Origin: UBA12545 sp051024685
Lineage (GTDB): Bacteria; Bacillota; DSM-521; Neomoorellales; Neomoorellaceae
Length of the DNA stretch: 64,000 bases
Reading direction: 5' to 3'
Assembly: GCA_051024685.1 (NCBI GenBank)
Contig: JAZHPA010000003.1
Location: 1-64,000, forward strand
This document shows, in pieces, positions 1 through 8,198 of this stretch. The notes beneath the pieces were generated by a model. It made no database searches and was not told where the DNA came from. It saw only the letters and a program-made list of their open reading frames with translations. Made by a program: the position numbers and the translations under genes. The stretch's first letter is position 1. Every line of letters starts with the position of its first letter.

Positions 1-128
1 AACTGAGACAGGAGGTCGAATTTGCCGGGAAGCCTGCCGGAGCCTTGAGCCAAGCGCTAGTTTGGCCCGCGAGGGAGCCATAAGCGAGCGAAAGCCAAGC
101 AGGCCTGGGATCAAACTGGGGATACGTC
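1..128 (+). repeat. Structured intergenic repeat, copy 1 (5' end may be cut by window)
   Basis: This stretch recurs in inverted orientation at 53872-54000, with long identical blocks such as AGGTCGAATTTGCCGGGAAG and TAGTTTGGCCCGCGAGG. It can fold: GCCTGC pairs with GCAGGC to close the element, and TTTGGC pairs with GCCAAG inside. The loop between the inner arms differs between copies while the arms are kept. It ends just upstream of the MFS gene. It could be a structured RNA, a mobile palindromic element or a regulatory repeat. That it is a repeat is directly visible; its role is unknown. Confidence 0.75.
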
Positions 129-217
129 AGGGAAATTCGTACCCCAGCAACTAGGAGACGCCTGCAACTGGTGATATAATTAAACTGCGACCGGTAAAAA
201 TTAAGGGGGATGACCTG

Positions 218-1570
218 ATGAGCATAGCTGCGAGGCTCGAGCGCCTCCCCCTCAGCTCCTTTCATTATAAATTGCTCCTTATATGCGGCCTTGGCTGGCT
301 GTTCGATGCCATGGATGTGGGGCTGATATCATTTGTCCTGCCGGCCATAGCTCAAGATTGGCAGCTAGACGCCGCGCAGCTGGGCGCCCTGGGAAGCATC
401 GGTATGGCGGGCCTGGGACTGGGAGCCGTCTTCGGCGGGATCCTGGGTGATTTGTGGGGACGGAAACGGGTATTTACGTGTACTCTAGTAGTGTACGGTG
501 TGGCTACCTTTCTGGCAGGATTGTCCACCAACTATGCCGTGTTAATGTTTACCAGGTTTGTTATCGGATTAGGTTTGGGAGCCGAAATACCTGTGACCTT
601 CACTTTGGCCAGCGAATTCTCACCGGCCGCACACCGGGGCCGCATGACAGTCCTTCTCGAAAGTTTTTGGGCCTTGGGTTGGATAGCGGCAGCGCTGGTC
701 GGCTACCTCGCGGTTCCTTCCTGGGGGTGGCGAGCAGCCTTTTTCATCGGGGCCCTGCCGGCCCTTTATGCTGCCGTATTGAGGCGCGCCTTGCCCGAAT
801 CACCGTCGTATTTGGAAAAGGCCGGGCGCGTTTTTGAGGCCGAGGCCATCGTCAGCAACGTAGAAAAGGCCTGCGGGGTTTCGCCCGGTCCTGCCGCGGC
901 CAATCCACCCGCACCTAACGGAGCGGGAGTAAGCCGCCACGTAACCCGAGCCAAACTTTCTGACCTGTGGTCCCCGCGGTATCTCCGACGAACCCTGTGC
1001 CTGTGGATCCTGTGGTTTGGTATTAATGTGGCCTACTACGGGATTGTGACTTGGCTGCCCGCCCTCATGGTGGGTAAAGGCTTCACCATCATCAAGAGCT
1101 TTGAGTATGTCCTGCTCATGACCCTGGCCCAAATACCGGGATATTTCAGCGCCGCCTACCTGGTAGAAGTGATAGGCCGCAAGGCTACTCTAAGCGTATA
1201 TCTCCTCATGAGCGGGTTAGGTGCCTATATGTTTGCCCAATCGGCTACGGTACATCAAGTAATACTATGGGGTTCCGTGATTTACTTCTTTATGCTCGGT
1301 TCCTGGGGTGTACTCTACGCCTACACCCCCGAAATGTATCCTGCCGCCGTGCGGGCCACCGGGTCGGGCTGGGCGTCCTTCTGTGGTCGTATAGGGGCGG
1401 TCCTCGCTCCCTACGCCGTCGGCGCGGTACTTTCTTCCCTGGGACAGGCCACCGCCTACCCGGTAATTTTTGCCCTGATAGCTGCCGTTTGCCTCGTAAC
1501 TTCCCTGGCCATGATTATACTGGGCATTGAAACGAAAGGCAAAACCTGGGAAGAATTGGCCCAGCTTTAG
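218..1570 (+). CDS. MFS transporter, metabolite:H+ symporter (SP/AAHS, NiaP-like)
   Basis: A 450-residue major facilitator protein of the sugar/aromatic-acid:H+ symporter type, expected to be an inner-membrane permease with about 12 helices. The first helix carries FDAMDVG, and the loop between helices 2 and 3 carries GDLWGRKR, the classical MFS signature. RFVIGLGLGAE and PESPSYL are also typical of this branch. A polar loop around residues 225-245 separates the two six-helix halves. ATG follows a GGGGG-rich ribosome site, and a TATAAT box lies at 175-180 without a clear -35 box. It stands alone between a repeat and an unrelated radical SAM gene, so the substrate cannot be read from context; related proteins carry niacin or aromatic acids. 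Confidence 0.85.
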   Translation: MSIAARLERLPLSSFHYKLLLICGLGWLFDAMDVGLISFVLPAIAQDWQLDAAQLGALGSIGMAGLGLGAVFGGILGDLWGRKRVFTCTLVVYGVATFLAGLSTNYAVLMFTRFVIGLGLGAEIPVTFTLASEFSPAAHRGRMTVLLESFWALGWIAAALVGYLAVPSWGWRAAFFIGALPALYAAVLRRALPESPSYLEKAGRVFEAEAIVSNVEKACGVSPGPAAANPPAPNGAGVSRHVTRAKLSDLWSPRYLRRTLCLWILWFGINVAYYGIVTWLPALMVGKGFTIIKSFEYVLLMTLAQIPGYFSAAYLVEVIGRKATLSVYLLMSGLGAYMFAQSATVHQVILWGSVIYFFMLGSWGVLYAYTPEMYPAAVRATGSGWASFCGRIGAVLAPYAVGAVLSSLGQATAYPVIFALIAAVCLVTSLAMIILGIETKGKTWEELAQL

Positions 1571-1699
1571 CTGGGCAGACCTTATGTAAATAGATTCGTT
1601 GTGGCGCCCTCCAGGGGTAAAGGAAAAGGCGATTGCCGGTTGCCAATCCCGCCGACAGAGTAAAACCTTAGGCTTTTGCGGAAATGGAGACCGCCGGCC

Positions 1700-2485
1700 A
1701 TGCTTAAATTATATGAAACCTCATGTCAGAGCGCCCTGAACCGCTCCCGCATCCCCGGCATGGACTACTGCCTTAACCCCTATACCGGCTGCAGCCACGG
1801 ATGCATTTATTGCTACGCCAGCTGCATGACGCGCTTCTGTGGCGGCCGGGAAAAATGGGGCTCCTTCGTAGGCGTCAAGAGAAACTTTGTCGATGTCCTG
1901 GCCGGCCAACTGCGCCGGCCCAAGACGGGGAGCGTCATGCTGGCCAGCGTTACCGACGCATACCAGCCCATCGAGAAAAAGTACGGCCTGACGCGAAGTT
2001 GTTTGGAACTACTAAGCCGAAGCAGGCTGCAGGTATCCATCCTCACCAAGTCCGACCTGGTCATTAGGGATATAGACCTCTTGAGGACCATGCCCTCCGC
2101 CGAAGTAGGCTTTACCATTACCACTTTGAATGACCGACTGGCCGGGCTACTGGAGCCCGGTGCCTCCCCTCCTTCCCGGCGCCTCAAAGCCCTGGAAAAG
2201 CTCGCCGGGTCCGGCATCAAAACCTGGGTTTTTGTTGCTCCGGTGATACCCGGGCTGACGGATGTTCCTGAAAACTTGGCCTCCCTAATAAAGGCGGCCC
2301 GGGCGGCAGGTGCCCTGGAGGTGGACTTCGATCCGCTTAACTTTTATCCTTCAGCCGTGGCCGGCATTAGGCACCTTATGGCCCGGTACTGGCCCGGCGG
2401 TAGGACTGCTTTTGAGCATGCCTGCCGCGACCCGGCGGCTTACCGGCAGCGGCTGCGGGCTCTAATCAGGCAACTCAATAAATAA
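1700..2485 (+). CDS. Radical SAM protein, SPL/Rv2578c-type
   Basis: A radical SAM protein of about 261 residues. The cluster-binding motif CSHGCIYC (Cx3Cx2C) lies near residue 32, preceded by LNPYTGC, an arrangement typical of the SPL-family radical SAM proteins related to spore photoproduct lyase. Later motifs ASVTDAYQPIE and PVIPGLTD fit the same group. Members are often called DNA repair photolyases, but most have no proven reaction. I chose ATG 1700, preceded by GGAG about ten bases upstream; a TTG eight codons earlier is possible. It is monocistronic, so context does not help. Family assignment is firm, reaction unknown. Confidence 0.85.
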   Translation: MLKLYETSCQSALNRSRIPGMDYCLNPYTGCSHGCIYCYASCMTRFCGGREKWGSFVGVKRNFVDVLAGQLRRPKTGSVMLASVTDAYQPIEKKYGLTRSCLELLSRSRLQVSILTKSDLVIRDIDLLRTMPSAEVGFTITTLNDRLAGLLEPGASPPSRRLKALEKLAGSGIKTWVFVAPVIPGLTDVPENLASLIKAARAAGALEVDFDPLNFYPSAVAGIRHLMARYWPGGRTAFEHACRDPAAYRQRLRALIRQLNK

Positions 2486-2644
2486 CCGCCGCCGGCGCCG
2501 GTTCTGGCCCCCTGCTCCTTGCCTGCGGGAAGCCGGCAACCGCGTTGGTAAATTATGGATGTACCATATGCAAAGGAAATTCGGCGGTTAAAGGGTGGAT
2601 GTCGGCAGGAATTTTTGAACATATGTAGAAATAAACTCGACAAG

Positions 2645-2749
2645 AAGCCTCTCCGAGCCGGTTAACCTAAAGGGCAACCCATGGTTAGTCGGCCTGGGTT
2701 TTCCAAGCCCACGGGGTATATCTGGAAACGGGTATGCCTTCCGAGGTTT
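2645..2749 (+). promoter_or_regulatory. Moco/Tuco-type riboswitch aptamer
   Basis: The fold is visible by base pairing. P1 is AAGCCTC (2645-2651) with GAGGTTT (2743-2749). P2 is GCCG/CGGC (2657-2660, 2690-2693) plus TAACC/GGTTA (2663-2667, 2683-2687), topped by a GGG-CAA-CCC hairpin. A third short stem is TGGG/CCCA (2695-2698, 2708-2711). The last arm, 2715-2738, is a ten-pair hairpin with a GAAA tetraloop. The internal loop CCTAAA/CATGG resembles the 11-nt GAAA tetraloop receptor. This combination and the CTCCGAGCCGG start match my memory of the Moco RNA motif (Rfam RF01055), which senses molybdenum or tungsten cofactor. A covariance-model search was not run. Confidence 0.82.
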
Positions 2750-2754
2750 GAAAA

Positions 2755-2828
2755 GGAGGTGGCTCAGTTAGGGTTATTTTGGGTGTCTTCTTACTAGCCC
2801 CACCTCCTAGCGGTGGGGCATTATTTTT
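2755..2828 (+). terminator. Riboswitch expression platform: antiterminator and terminator
   Basis: An intrinsic terminator is formed by GCCCCACC (2797-2804) and GGTGGGGC (2812-2819), followed by TTATTTTT. Just after the aptamer, GGAGGTGG (2755-2762) is exactly complementary to CCACCTCC (2800-2807), which contains the left terminator arm. The two helices are therefore mutually exclusive. This is a transcription-attenuation switch for the transporter operon downstream. The direction of control is inferred: most Moco RNAs lower expression when the cofactor is abundant. Confidence 0.85.
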
Positions 2829-3007
2829 GGGGCCCAAACCCGCGGGCCGGAGGCGGGTAACATGTGCCCTCTCGGGCGGGCCCAGCCGGGTCGCAGGCCT
2901 TTCCCTGATCCGCAGGTTAAAGTTGTTATGCTCTAGGCCCGCTCCGGCCATTGTCGACCTTAACAGTCAAAGCCTCGACTCATTTCAAAAGGGGGAGGAA
3001 AATCCTT

Positions 3008-4045
3008 ATGGGAAACTTTTTTAGGACCAAAAGTATACTGGCTATCGGGGTGCTTGTGGTCTTACTGCTGGTCTCTGGGGGTTGCGGCCGCCTAGGCCCA
3101 GCGGAAACGGAAAAGAAACAGGAAGAAGCTACAGAAGTTACAGTGGCCGTAGAATATACCGACCATGCGGCCGGGTTTTACGTGGCTCAGGAGAAGGGTT
3201 GGTTTGAAGAAGCCGGTCTTAAAGTCCGCAGTTGCAACGTGTACGCCACCGGTACGGCCTTGGCCGCAGCCCTTACCAAAGGAGATATCGATGTAGCCTA
3301 TATCTGTCTGGTTCCTGCGCTGACCGCTTATGCTCACGGCGGCGTATCCTTAAGAATCGTAGCCGGTACGCACAAAAACGGCTATGCACTGGTTTCTAAC
3401 CAGGCTCGGGTACGGGAAATAGAGGACCTGGAAAAAGAAGGAATTAAAATAGCTAATATGCAGCCGGGTTCGACCACCGATTTGCTCTTTGTTTTTCTTC
3501 TGAGGCAGAAGGGGTTAAATGAAGCCAAAATACTAGGCCGTACCGCCCGCATGAACCCGGCCAAGCAACTCTTAGCCTTGCAGACGGGTCAGGTAGACGC
3601 CATTTTTGTCCCCGAACACTTTGCGACCATGGCCGGCAGTCTACCGGGCATGGGGGTGCTGGCCACAAGTCAAGAGATCTGGCCGGACATGCAGGGTAGC
3701 GTGCTCGTGGTCACCGAGAGGCTGCTTAAAAAGGACCCCCAGGCGGTGGAAAAGCTTAAAGCCGTAAATGCTCGCGCTCTCGATTATATCAACCGGCATC
3801 CGGAAGAGGCTGCCAACATAGTAGCCGCTCGCCTGAACGAATACCAGTCGGTGGTGAAGAACGAAATGGCTACCCCCGAAGCTTCCCTGGAGGTGACGCC
3901 GGAAATAGTACGTCAATCCATGGCCAACCTGCGTTATACCCCGGACCTGGAACCGGGGGAAATCCAGAAGGTAATTGACCTAATGGAGTCCCTCGGCTAT
4001 CTGAATACTCCGGTACGGGCAGAAGACCTTTGGCCTCAATCATGA
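3008..4045 (+). CDS. ABC transporter substrate-binding lipoprotein, SsuA/NMT1 family
   Basis: A 345-residue periplasmic-type binding lipoprotein. The signal peptide ends in the lipobox LVSGGC, placing the lipidated Cys at about residue 26. The mature part shows the NMT1/SsuA fold: DHAAGFYVAQEKGWFEEAGL near the start, then DIDVAYICLVPAL and MQPGSTTD. Relatives bind sulfonates, nitrate, taurine or thiamin precursors. ATG 3008 has GGGGAGGA eight bases upstream, so a TTG 19 codons earlier is unlikely. The gene is the first behind a Moco/Tuco-type riboswitch, which suggests a ligand tied to molybdenum or tungsten cofactor metabolism; that is inference, because this family is not the usual ModA/TupA oxyanion type. 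Confidence 0.85.
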   Translation: MGNFFRTKSILAIGVLVVLLLVSGGCGRLGPAETEKKQEEATEVTVAVEYTDHAAGFYVAQEKGWFEEAGLKVRSCNVYATGTALAAALTKGDIDVAYICLVPALTAYAHGGVSLRIVAGTHKNGYALVSNQARVREIEDLEKEGIKIANMQPGSTTDLLFVFLLRQKGLNEAKILGRTARMNPAKQLLALQTGQVDAIFVPEHFATMAGSLPGMGVLATSQEIWPDMQGSVLVVTERLLKKDPQAVEKLKAVNARALDYINRHPEEAANIVAARLNEYQSVVKNEMATPEASLEVTPEIVRQSMANLRYTPDLEPGEIQKVIDLMESLGYLNTPVRAEDLWPQS

Positions 4046-4809
4046 ACTGGGGAATGATGAGCAAGATGCAATCATGGCCTAAGGCCTTAAACGGGTTGCC
4101 TTTGGTATTGGTCGCCATAGCCTGGGAAGCAGGCGGGAGTCTGGCCGACACCCCCCTTGTTCCCCCTTTGAGCAGCGTCTTGAGGGCTTTAGGACAGATG
4201 CTTTTGCAAGGTATACTGGTTGAGAACCTGGCCTTTTCCTTAACTCGGGTGGCATTGGGGTTTTTGGCAGGGAGTATTGTGGGGTTGTCCATGGGCATTT
4301 TGATGGGTTGGAGTGAATGGGCCTATAGATTCTTTAGCCCGCTGTTCAGCCTCCTGTATCCTATTCCGACCCTGGGCTGGATGCCCCTCCTCATGCTCTG
4401 GGTTGGTTTAAACGAAACGCTGCCGGTGACCATAATTTTCATCTGCACCTTCATCCCCGTCCTGTACAACACCACAACCGGTATAAAGTCGGTAGACAGG
4501 CAGTATATCATCGCCGCCCGGACCCTGGGAGCCCCGCCTCTCATGGTGCTGCGCAGAGTCGTGCTCCCCATGGCCCTGCCTCAAATCTTTACCGGCCTCC
4601 GTTTAGAAGCCGGGATGGCCTGGCGCACAGTAGCAGTCGCCGAGATGATAGCCATTCCTACCGGCATAGGTGCCCTGCTGATAAAGGCGGAAAGCCTTAT
4701 TCGGGTGGACATAATCATGGCCTGCCTCCTCGTCATCGCCTGCATCAGCCTGGGTTGTGAAAAAATGTTCTGTTGGCTGGAAAACAAATTTACGTCCGGG
4801 TGGAGGTAA
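4042..4809 (+). CDS. ABC transporter permease, SsuC family
   Basis: A binding-protein-dependent permease of about 255 residues with roughly six membrane helices. It carries the EAA-loop region RTLGAPPLMVLRRVVLPMALPQI, read around residues 160-180, where the ATPase would dock, and the SsuC-type stretch PIPTLGWMPLLMLW. The chosen ATG overlaps the stop codon of the binding protein as ATGA, implying translational coupling; ATG 4054 is an alternative. No ATP-binding subunit follows: the next 350 bases have no coding capacity of that kind. The transporter therefore needs an ATPase encoded elsewhere, or the operon has lost it. Confidence 0.85.
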   Translation: MNWGMMSKMQSWPKALNGLPLVLVAIAWEAGGSLADTPLVPPLSSVLRALGQMLLQGILVENLAFSLTRVALGFLAGSIVGLSMGILMGWSEWAYRFFSPLFSLLYPIPTLGWMPLLMLWVGLNETLPVTIIFICTFIPVLYNTTTGIKSVDRQYIIAARTLGAPPLMVLRRVVLPMALPQIFTGLRLEAGMAWRTVAVAEMIAIPTGIGALLIKAESLIRVDIIMACLLVIACISLGCEKMFCWLENKFTSGWR

Positions 4810-5018
4810 AGCCGAACGCGAACCCCGGCTCTACCGCCCGCAGTCCCGAAACCACGGCCACGCCCTAGTTAAACCTAGGCCGGTCAGGAGCATTGTAGTG
4901 CTGGGGGCTATTATATTTATATTATCAGGCGACGGTCCACTTCAAGCCTGGCGCTGTTTCTGGCAGCCAGTGCGCCGCGTAGCCTCCAACTCGAAGACAC
5001 CGGGGGTTCCTGTGAAGT

Positions 5019-5044
5019 AAAAAAGGCAGCCTTTGAAGGCTGCC
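5019..5044 (-). terminator. Intrinsic terminator of the methyltransferase gene
   Basis: On the minus strand GGCAGCCTT and AAGGCTGCC form a nine-pair stem directly followed by six T residues (A-run 5019-5024 on the plus strand). It lies about 115 bases beyond the stop codon of the methyltransferase gene and faces the end of the plus-strand transporter operon. Confidence 0.85.
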
Positions 5045-5084
5045 GATGTCGTGAGAAATTGCGACCATCCATGAACCAAACCTC

Positions 5085-5114
5085 CTGCCCCGGCAGTATC
5101 CCCTGCCGGGGCAG
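5085..5114. repeat. Perfect 12-bp hairpin
   Basis: CTGCCCCGGCAG (5085-5096) and CTGCCGGGGCAG (5103-5114) are exact reverse complements with a six-base TATCCC loop. It sits between the methyltransferase stop codon and its terminator and has no T-run, so it may protect the mRNA end or be a small palindromic repeat. Confidence 0.7.
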
Positions 5115-5158
5115 GTAGCCCGGCAGACCGGCTATTCCGGGAGGGCATTGAAGACCAC

Positions 5159-5875
5159 CTAATCCCGTGCAGGCGGCGTACCGTAAACCAGGTCGGCCCC
5201 CAGAAACTTGCGGCCCGCAAGCTTGCACGCTTCCAGCACGGAATAACTACCGGCTGCCGGGTCCAGCACCACATCCCCGGGGTTGGTCACCGCCTCTATC
5301 AGGCGCTTCTGTAAGCCTACCGGCTTGCAGTGGGGATGCGCGCCGACCACCCTTTCTTCCCACACGTCGGGAATATCATGAACCGCCCAAATACCTTTAG
5401 CCCGAATAGGCCTCTTCTGAATGACCACCAGGTACTCGCACTGCCTTCGCGTCCGATACCCCATTCCCATCTTCTGCTTATTCCATACGATCATATCCAC
5501 TACCTGCAAGTCCCGGGGAAGCCAACCGGAAACTCCCTCACAAAGGTGGAACTTATCTACCCAGAGAAACAGGTGGCCGCTGGGAATGAGGACCCTGCTT
5601 ATCTCCTGGATAAATTCCCTTATAGTTTCCTCGCTCATCTGGGGCAGCATGGAACGCCGCATACCCCTGCTTACGCCTTCGTTGCCGTAGGCCAGCTTGT
5701 CGAGCACGCCCCGGTACTGCGGATCAAGGAAGACACAGGGAACTGAACTGTCGTGAACGGCCTTTAAAAGTTCCCTGCCGTCGCACCGGTTCCGATAGTC
5801 ATACCTGTAACTCTTGTCGCGCAAACAGTCAGTAAACGTTTCTGTACGCCTCGCGTTGGAAAAAACCAGAGACAC
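5159..5875 (-). CDS. DNA methyltransferase, N6-adenine/N4-cytosine type (orphan)
   Basis: An amino-methyltransferase of about 238 residues. The catalytic DPPY-type motif appears as FLDPQY near residue 52, and the SAM-binding motif VLDPAAGSYSVLEA lies near the C-terminus. The catalytic motif therefore precedes the SAM motif, the beta-class order. I preferred GTG at 5875 because GGAGGG stands ten bases upstream; ATG at 5893 contains that GGAGGG and lacks its own ribosome site. No restriction endonuclease or specificity subunit is adjacent. It could be a regulatory orphan or a phage/plasmid relic. Target sequence is unknown. Confidence 0.78.
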   Translation of the reverse strand: MSLVFSNARRTETFTDCLRDKSYRYDYRNRCDGRELLKAVHDSSVPCVFLDPQYRGVLDKLAYGNEGVSRGMRRSMLPQMSEETIREFIQEISRVLIPSGHLFLWVDKFHLCEGVSGWLPRDLQVVDMIVWNKQKMGMGYRTRRQCEYLVVIQKRPIRAKGIWAVHDIPDVWEERVVGAHPHCKPVGLQKRLIEAVTNPGDVVLDPAAGSYSVLEACKLAGRKFLGADLVYGTPPARD

Positions 5876-5976
5876 CTGATCGTCACCCTCCATGGCAAAA
5901 GAGCCGGGGCGCGCGCATCCCCGTCAGCCTTCAACCCTTTTAATTTCAGCGGCAACCCATATAGATAAAGAAGCTG

Positions 5977-7872
5977 TTAATCATTTCTAGGCAGATCCTT
6001 GATCAGGTCCTCTAGACCAAGTTCTTTCAGGCGGGCCGGGGTGGGAATGCCTTCTTTGGTCCACCCGCCCAGGGTGTAGTATTCGTCCAGCATGGTATCG
6101 AGGTCAACGGTCAGGCCTTGGTAAAGGAGTTCTGCCTCCTGGGGAGAAACCCTTTCAATATCTTCAGGGTGAACGTATACATCTAAGGGTTCCTTTAAAA
6201 AGCGCGGCGGGAGGTAATCGTCTTTGCGGCCCAAACCGTGACGCACATTATACATCCGCTCCAGATTTACTATCCGCTGTCCGGCCAGTAAAATCTCTTC
6301 ATCTTTAATAGGTATCCCTAAGGCCCGCAATCCCTTCGCCAGATCATAGGGAGACAAGGCATAAGTTTCGGTGAAACTAAATTTACATATTCCTAAGGCA
6401 TCCGCCAGGGCATTACAAGCCTCGGTAAAGCGGACCATGTGGGCCTTAAACTTCTCAGAAGTTACCTGCATGAGTTCGGGCCCGCACTCAGGCAGCCACT
6501 CCTCGGCTACATCTGTTTTTCCGGCCAAATCAATAATGGGTAAGGCATAGAGATGATCTGCTCCCCGATTACCAGTAGCATGGGCCAACCCGAAGGCTTT
6601 TAAAACCCGGCCTTCTTGGCGCGGGACCTCTACTCCCTTAACATGCAGGGCAAAATCACGGCTTGAACTCCCGAGCTTCATGCTAGCCCCTTTAACTCCC
6701 TCGGCAAGAAGCTCTCCCAGCCCTTCGCGGTAAGCTATATCCCTAATGAGTCCCAGGATAGTTTCCGGGTCCCCCCAGGCCAGGCTATATTTTTCCGCCT
6801 GCAGCAGCCCTTTTTCCCTGGCTTCCATGGCAAAAGAGATAACCATACCGGTGGAAATAGTATCCAACCCCAGTTCGTTACATAATTTATTAGCATGGAT
6901 GACCACTTCTATATTGTCATTCCACAAGTTTGAACCCAAGGCATTGGTGGTCTCGTACTCAGGCCCTTCCGCTTCCGGGGTCTTGAAGGGGCCTTCTGGA
7001 ACACAAGTTATGCGTGAACATCTAATGGGGCAGGCAAAACAGCCCTGGGTGCGGACTGTGTAACGGGCTACAGCTTGAGCATCAATATTTTTACCGCCCG
7101 GGAACTGTCCCCAGCGGTGGTTCTTGGAAGGCATGTCGCCTATTTTGTTTTTCGAAGCAATCAGCACCACCGTGCCCCATTGGCGGTACGCCCGGCTACC
7201 GGGATGTTCGCGTACCCGGGCCATGGCCTCCCGCGCCGTGGCCACAAATGCAGGAGGAAAGGAAAGTTTCTGAGAGCCTTTTACCACCAAAGCCTTTAAG
7301 TTTTTGGAACCCATGACCGCCCCCATGCCGGTGCGGGCGGCAGCCCGGGCATAATCGTTAATAACGGCCGCAAAGTATACCAGATTTTCCCCGGCGGGCC
7401 CTATGGAAGCCACCCGGCTTCCCGGATATCTCTGGCGAAGGATAGTTTCAGTTTCGGCGGTGGTTTTTCCCCACAGCTCCCCGGCCGGCAGGATGTCGAT
7501 CTGCCCATCCAGGAGGGACAAGTATACCGGTTCAGACGCCTTACCGGTAATAACTACCAGATCATAGCCTGCTTTTCTCAATTCAGGACCGAAGAAGCCC
7601 GAACCGTTGCCATAACCATAGGCTCCCGTGGCCGGGGATTTGGCGGTGACAGTATAGCGAGCCCCACACGGCCAAGGAGTACCCGTAAAAGGGCCCACCG
7701 AAAAGATCAAAAGATTGCGGGGATCAAAGGGAGAAATGTCCGGACCTACGTGGTCATAAAGGATCCTCGCCGCTATCCCCCGGCTTCCCAAATACTTGCC
7801 AGTATATTCCTGGGGAACTTCTTCTACCCGGATTTGCCGGGTGGTAAGGTCTACCCATACCATTTTTCCCAT
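5977..7872 (-). CDS. Aldehyde ferredoxin oxidoreductase (W-pterin), second copy in operon
   Basis: A 631-residue AOR-family enzyme, expected to oxidise aldehydes to acids (or reverse) with a tungsten-bispterin centre and one 4Fe-4S cluster. The N-terminal AOR domain shows YLGSRGIAARILYDHV and the GYGNGSGFFGPELRKAGYD region; the cluster motif CFACPIRC lies near residue 279, and HATGNRGADHLYALP belongs to the middle domain. It is last in the operon, just after a MoaD-like gene. It is clearly diverged from the other AOR here (about 9.5-11.4 kb), suggesting different substrates rather than a recent duplication. Length is normal for the family. Confidence 0.92.
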   Translation of the reverse strand: MGKMVWVDLTTRQIRVEEVPQEYTGKYLGSRGIAARILYDHVGPDISPFDPRNLLIFSVGPFTGTPWPCGARYTVTAKSPATGAYGYGNGSGFFGPELRKAGYDLVVITGKASEPVYLSLLDGQIDILPAGELWGKTTAETETILRQRYPGSRVASIGPAGENLVYFAAVINDYARAAARTGMGAVMGSKNLKALVVKGSQKLSFPPAFVATAREAMARVREHPGSRAYRQWGTVVLIASKNKIGDMPSKNHRWGQFPGGKNIDAQAVARYTVRTQGCFACPIRCSRITCVPEGPFKTPEAEGPEYETTNALGSNLWNDNIEVVIHANKLCNELGLDTISTGMVISFAMEAREKGLLQAEKYSLAWGDPETILGLIRDIAYREGLGELLAEGVKGASMKLGSSSRDFALHVKGVEVPRQEGRVLKAFGLAHATGNRGADHLYALPIIDLAGKTDVAEEWLPECGPELMQVTSEKFKAHMVRFTEACNALADALGICKFSFTETYALSPYDLAKGLRALGIPIKDEEILLAGQRIVNLERMYNVRHGLGRKDDYLPPRFLKEPLDVYVHPEDIERVSPQEAELLYQGLTVDLDTMLDEYYTLGGWTKEGIPTPARLKELGLEDLIKDLPRND

Positions 7873-7894
7873 TATCCCAATCCCCTTCCTAAAA

Positions 7895-8122
7895 TTAGCC
7901 TCCCACTACGGCGTTGAAAATCTCCACCCTGTCCCCGTCTTCTACCAGAGTCCTATCCCATTCTTCCTGCGGAACCCGCCTGCCGTTTAAACTTAAGCCT
8001 AACACATTGGCTAAGGTGGGGTCCTGCAAGAAAGGAAATTGAGAGGACAGAAGTTTAAGCAATGAAGAAATGCTTTGCGGGGAGGGGATATCGAGCTTAT
8101 ATTTACCAGTCTTAAACAACAC
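7895..8122 (-). CDS. MoaD/ThiS-like sulfur carrier protein
   Basis: A 75-residue beta-grasp ubiquitin-like protein ending in VVGG, the C-terminal di-glycine that MoaD and ThiS need for adenylation and sulfur loading. The segment LGLSLNGRRVPQEEWD and DGDRVEIFNAVVGG is typical. Starts at GTG with only a weak AGG upstream. It lies 22 bases ahead of the second AOR gene, and such dedicated MoaD-like genes are common beside AORs, where they are thought to help make the tungstopterin. A paralogue is encoded near the start of the same operon. Confidence 0.82.
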   Translation of the reverse strand: MLFKTGKYKLDIPSPQSISSLLKLLSSQFPFLQDPTLANVLGLSLNGRRVPQEEWDRTLVEDGDRVEIFNAVVGG

Positions 8123-8198
8123 CTGCCATGAACCGAAAAAAGAAACTTCTACCCCACTAAGGTAGCCCTCCCTTTATGACCTCTTAAATATAAACCCT

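Larger units (their letters stand above)
4810..5158. other. Intergenic region with no recognisable gene
   Basis: I read this stretch on both strands for a missing transporter ATPase and found no Walker A, ABC signature or other coding signal. It holds the terminator of the methyltransferase gene and one long perfect hairpin, listed separately. The rest has no feature I recognise. Confidence 0.6.

Noticed and set aside
1..128. A known large structured RNA (GOLLD, ROOL, HEARO or OLE)
   Set aside because: The core is only about 110 bases and I recognise none of the conserved motifs of those classes.
1267..1530. Small plus-strand frame inside the MFS gene
   Set aside because: It is a frame-shifted shadow of the transporter coding sequence, with no ribosome site and no family resemblance.
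4810..5020. A hidden ATPase gene completing the riboswitch-controlled transporter
   Set aside because: All frames were read; no Walker A, signature or Walker B motif appears and the frames are short.
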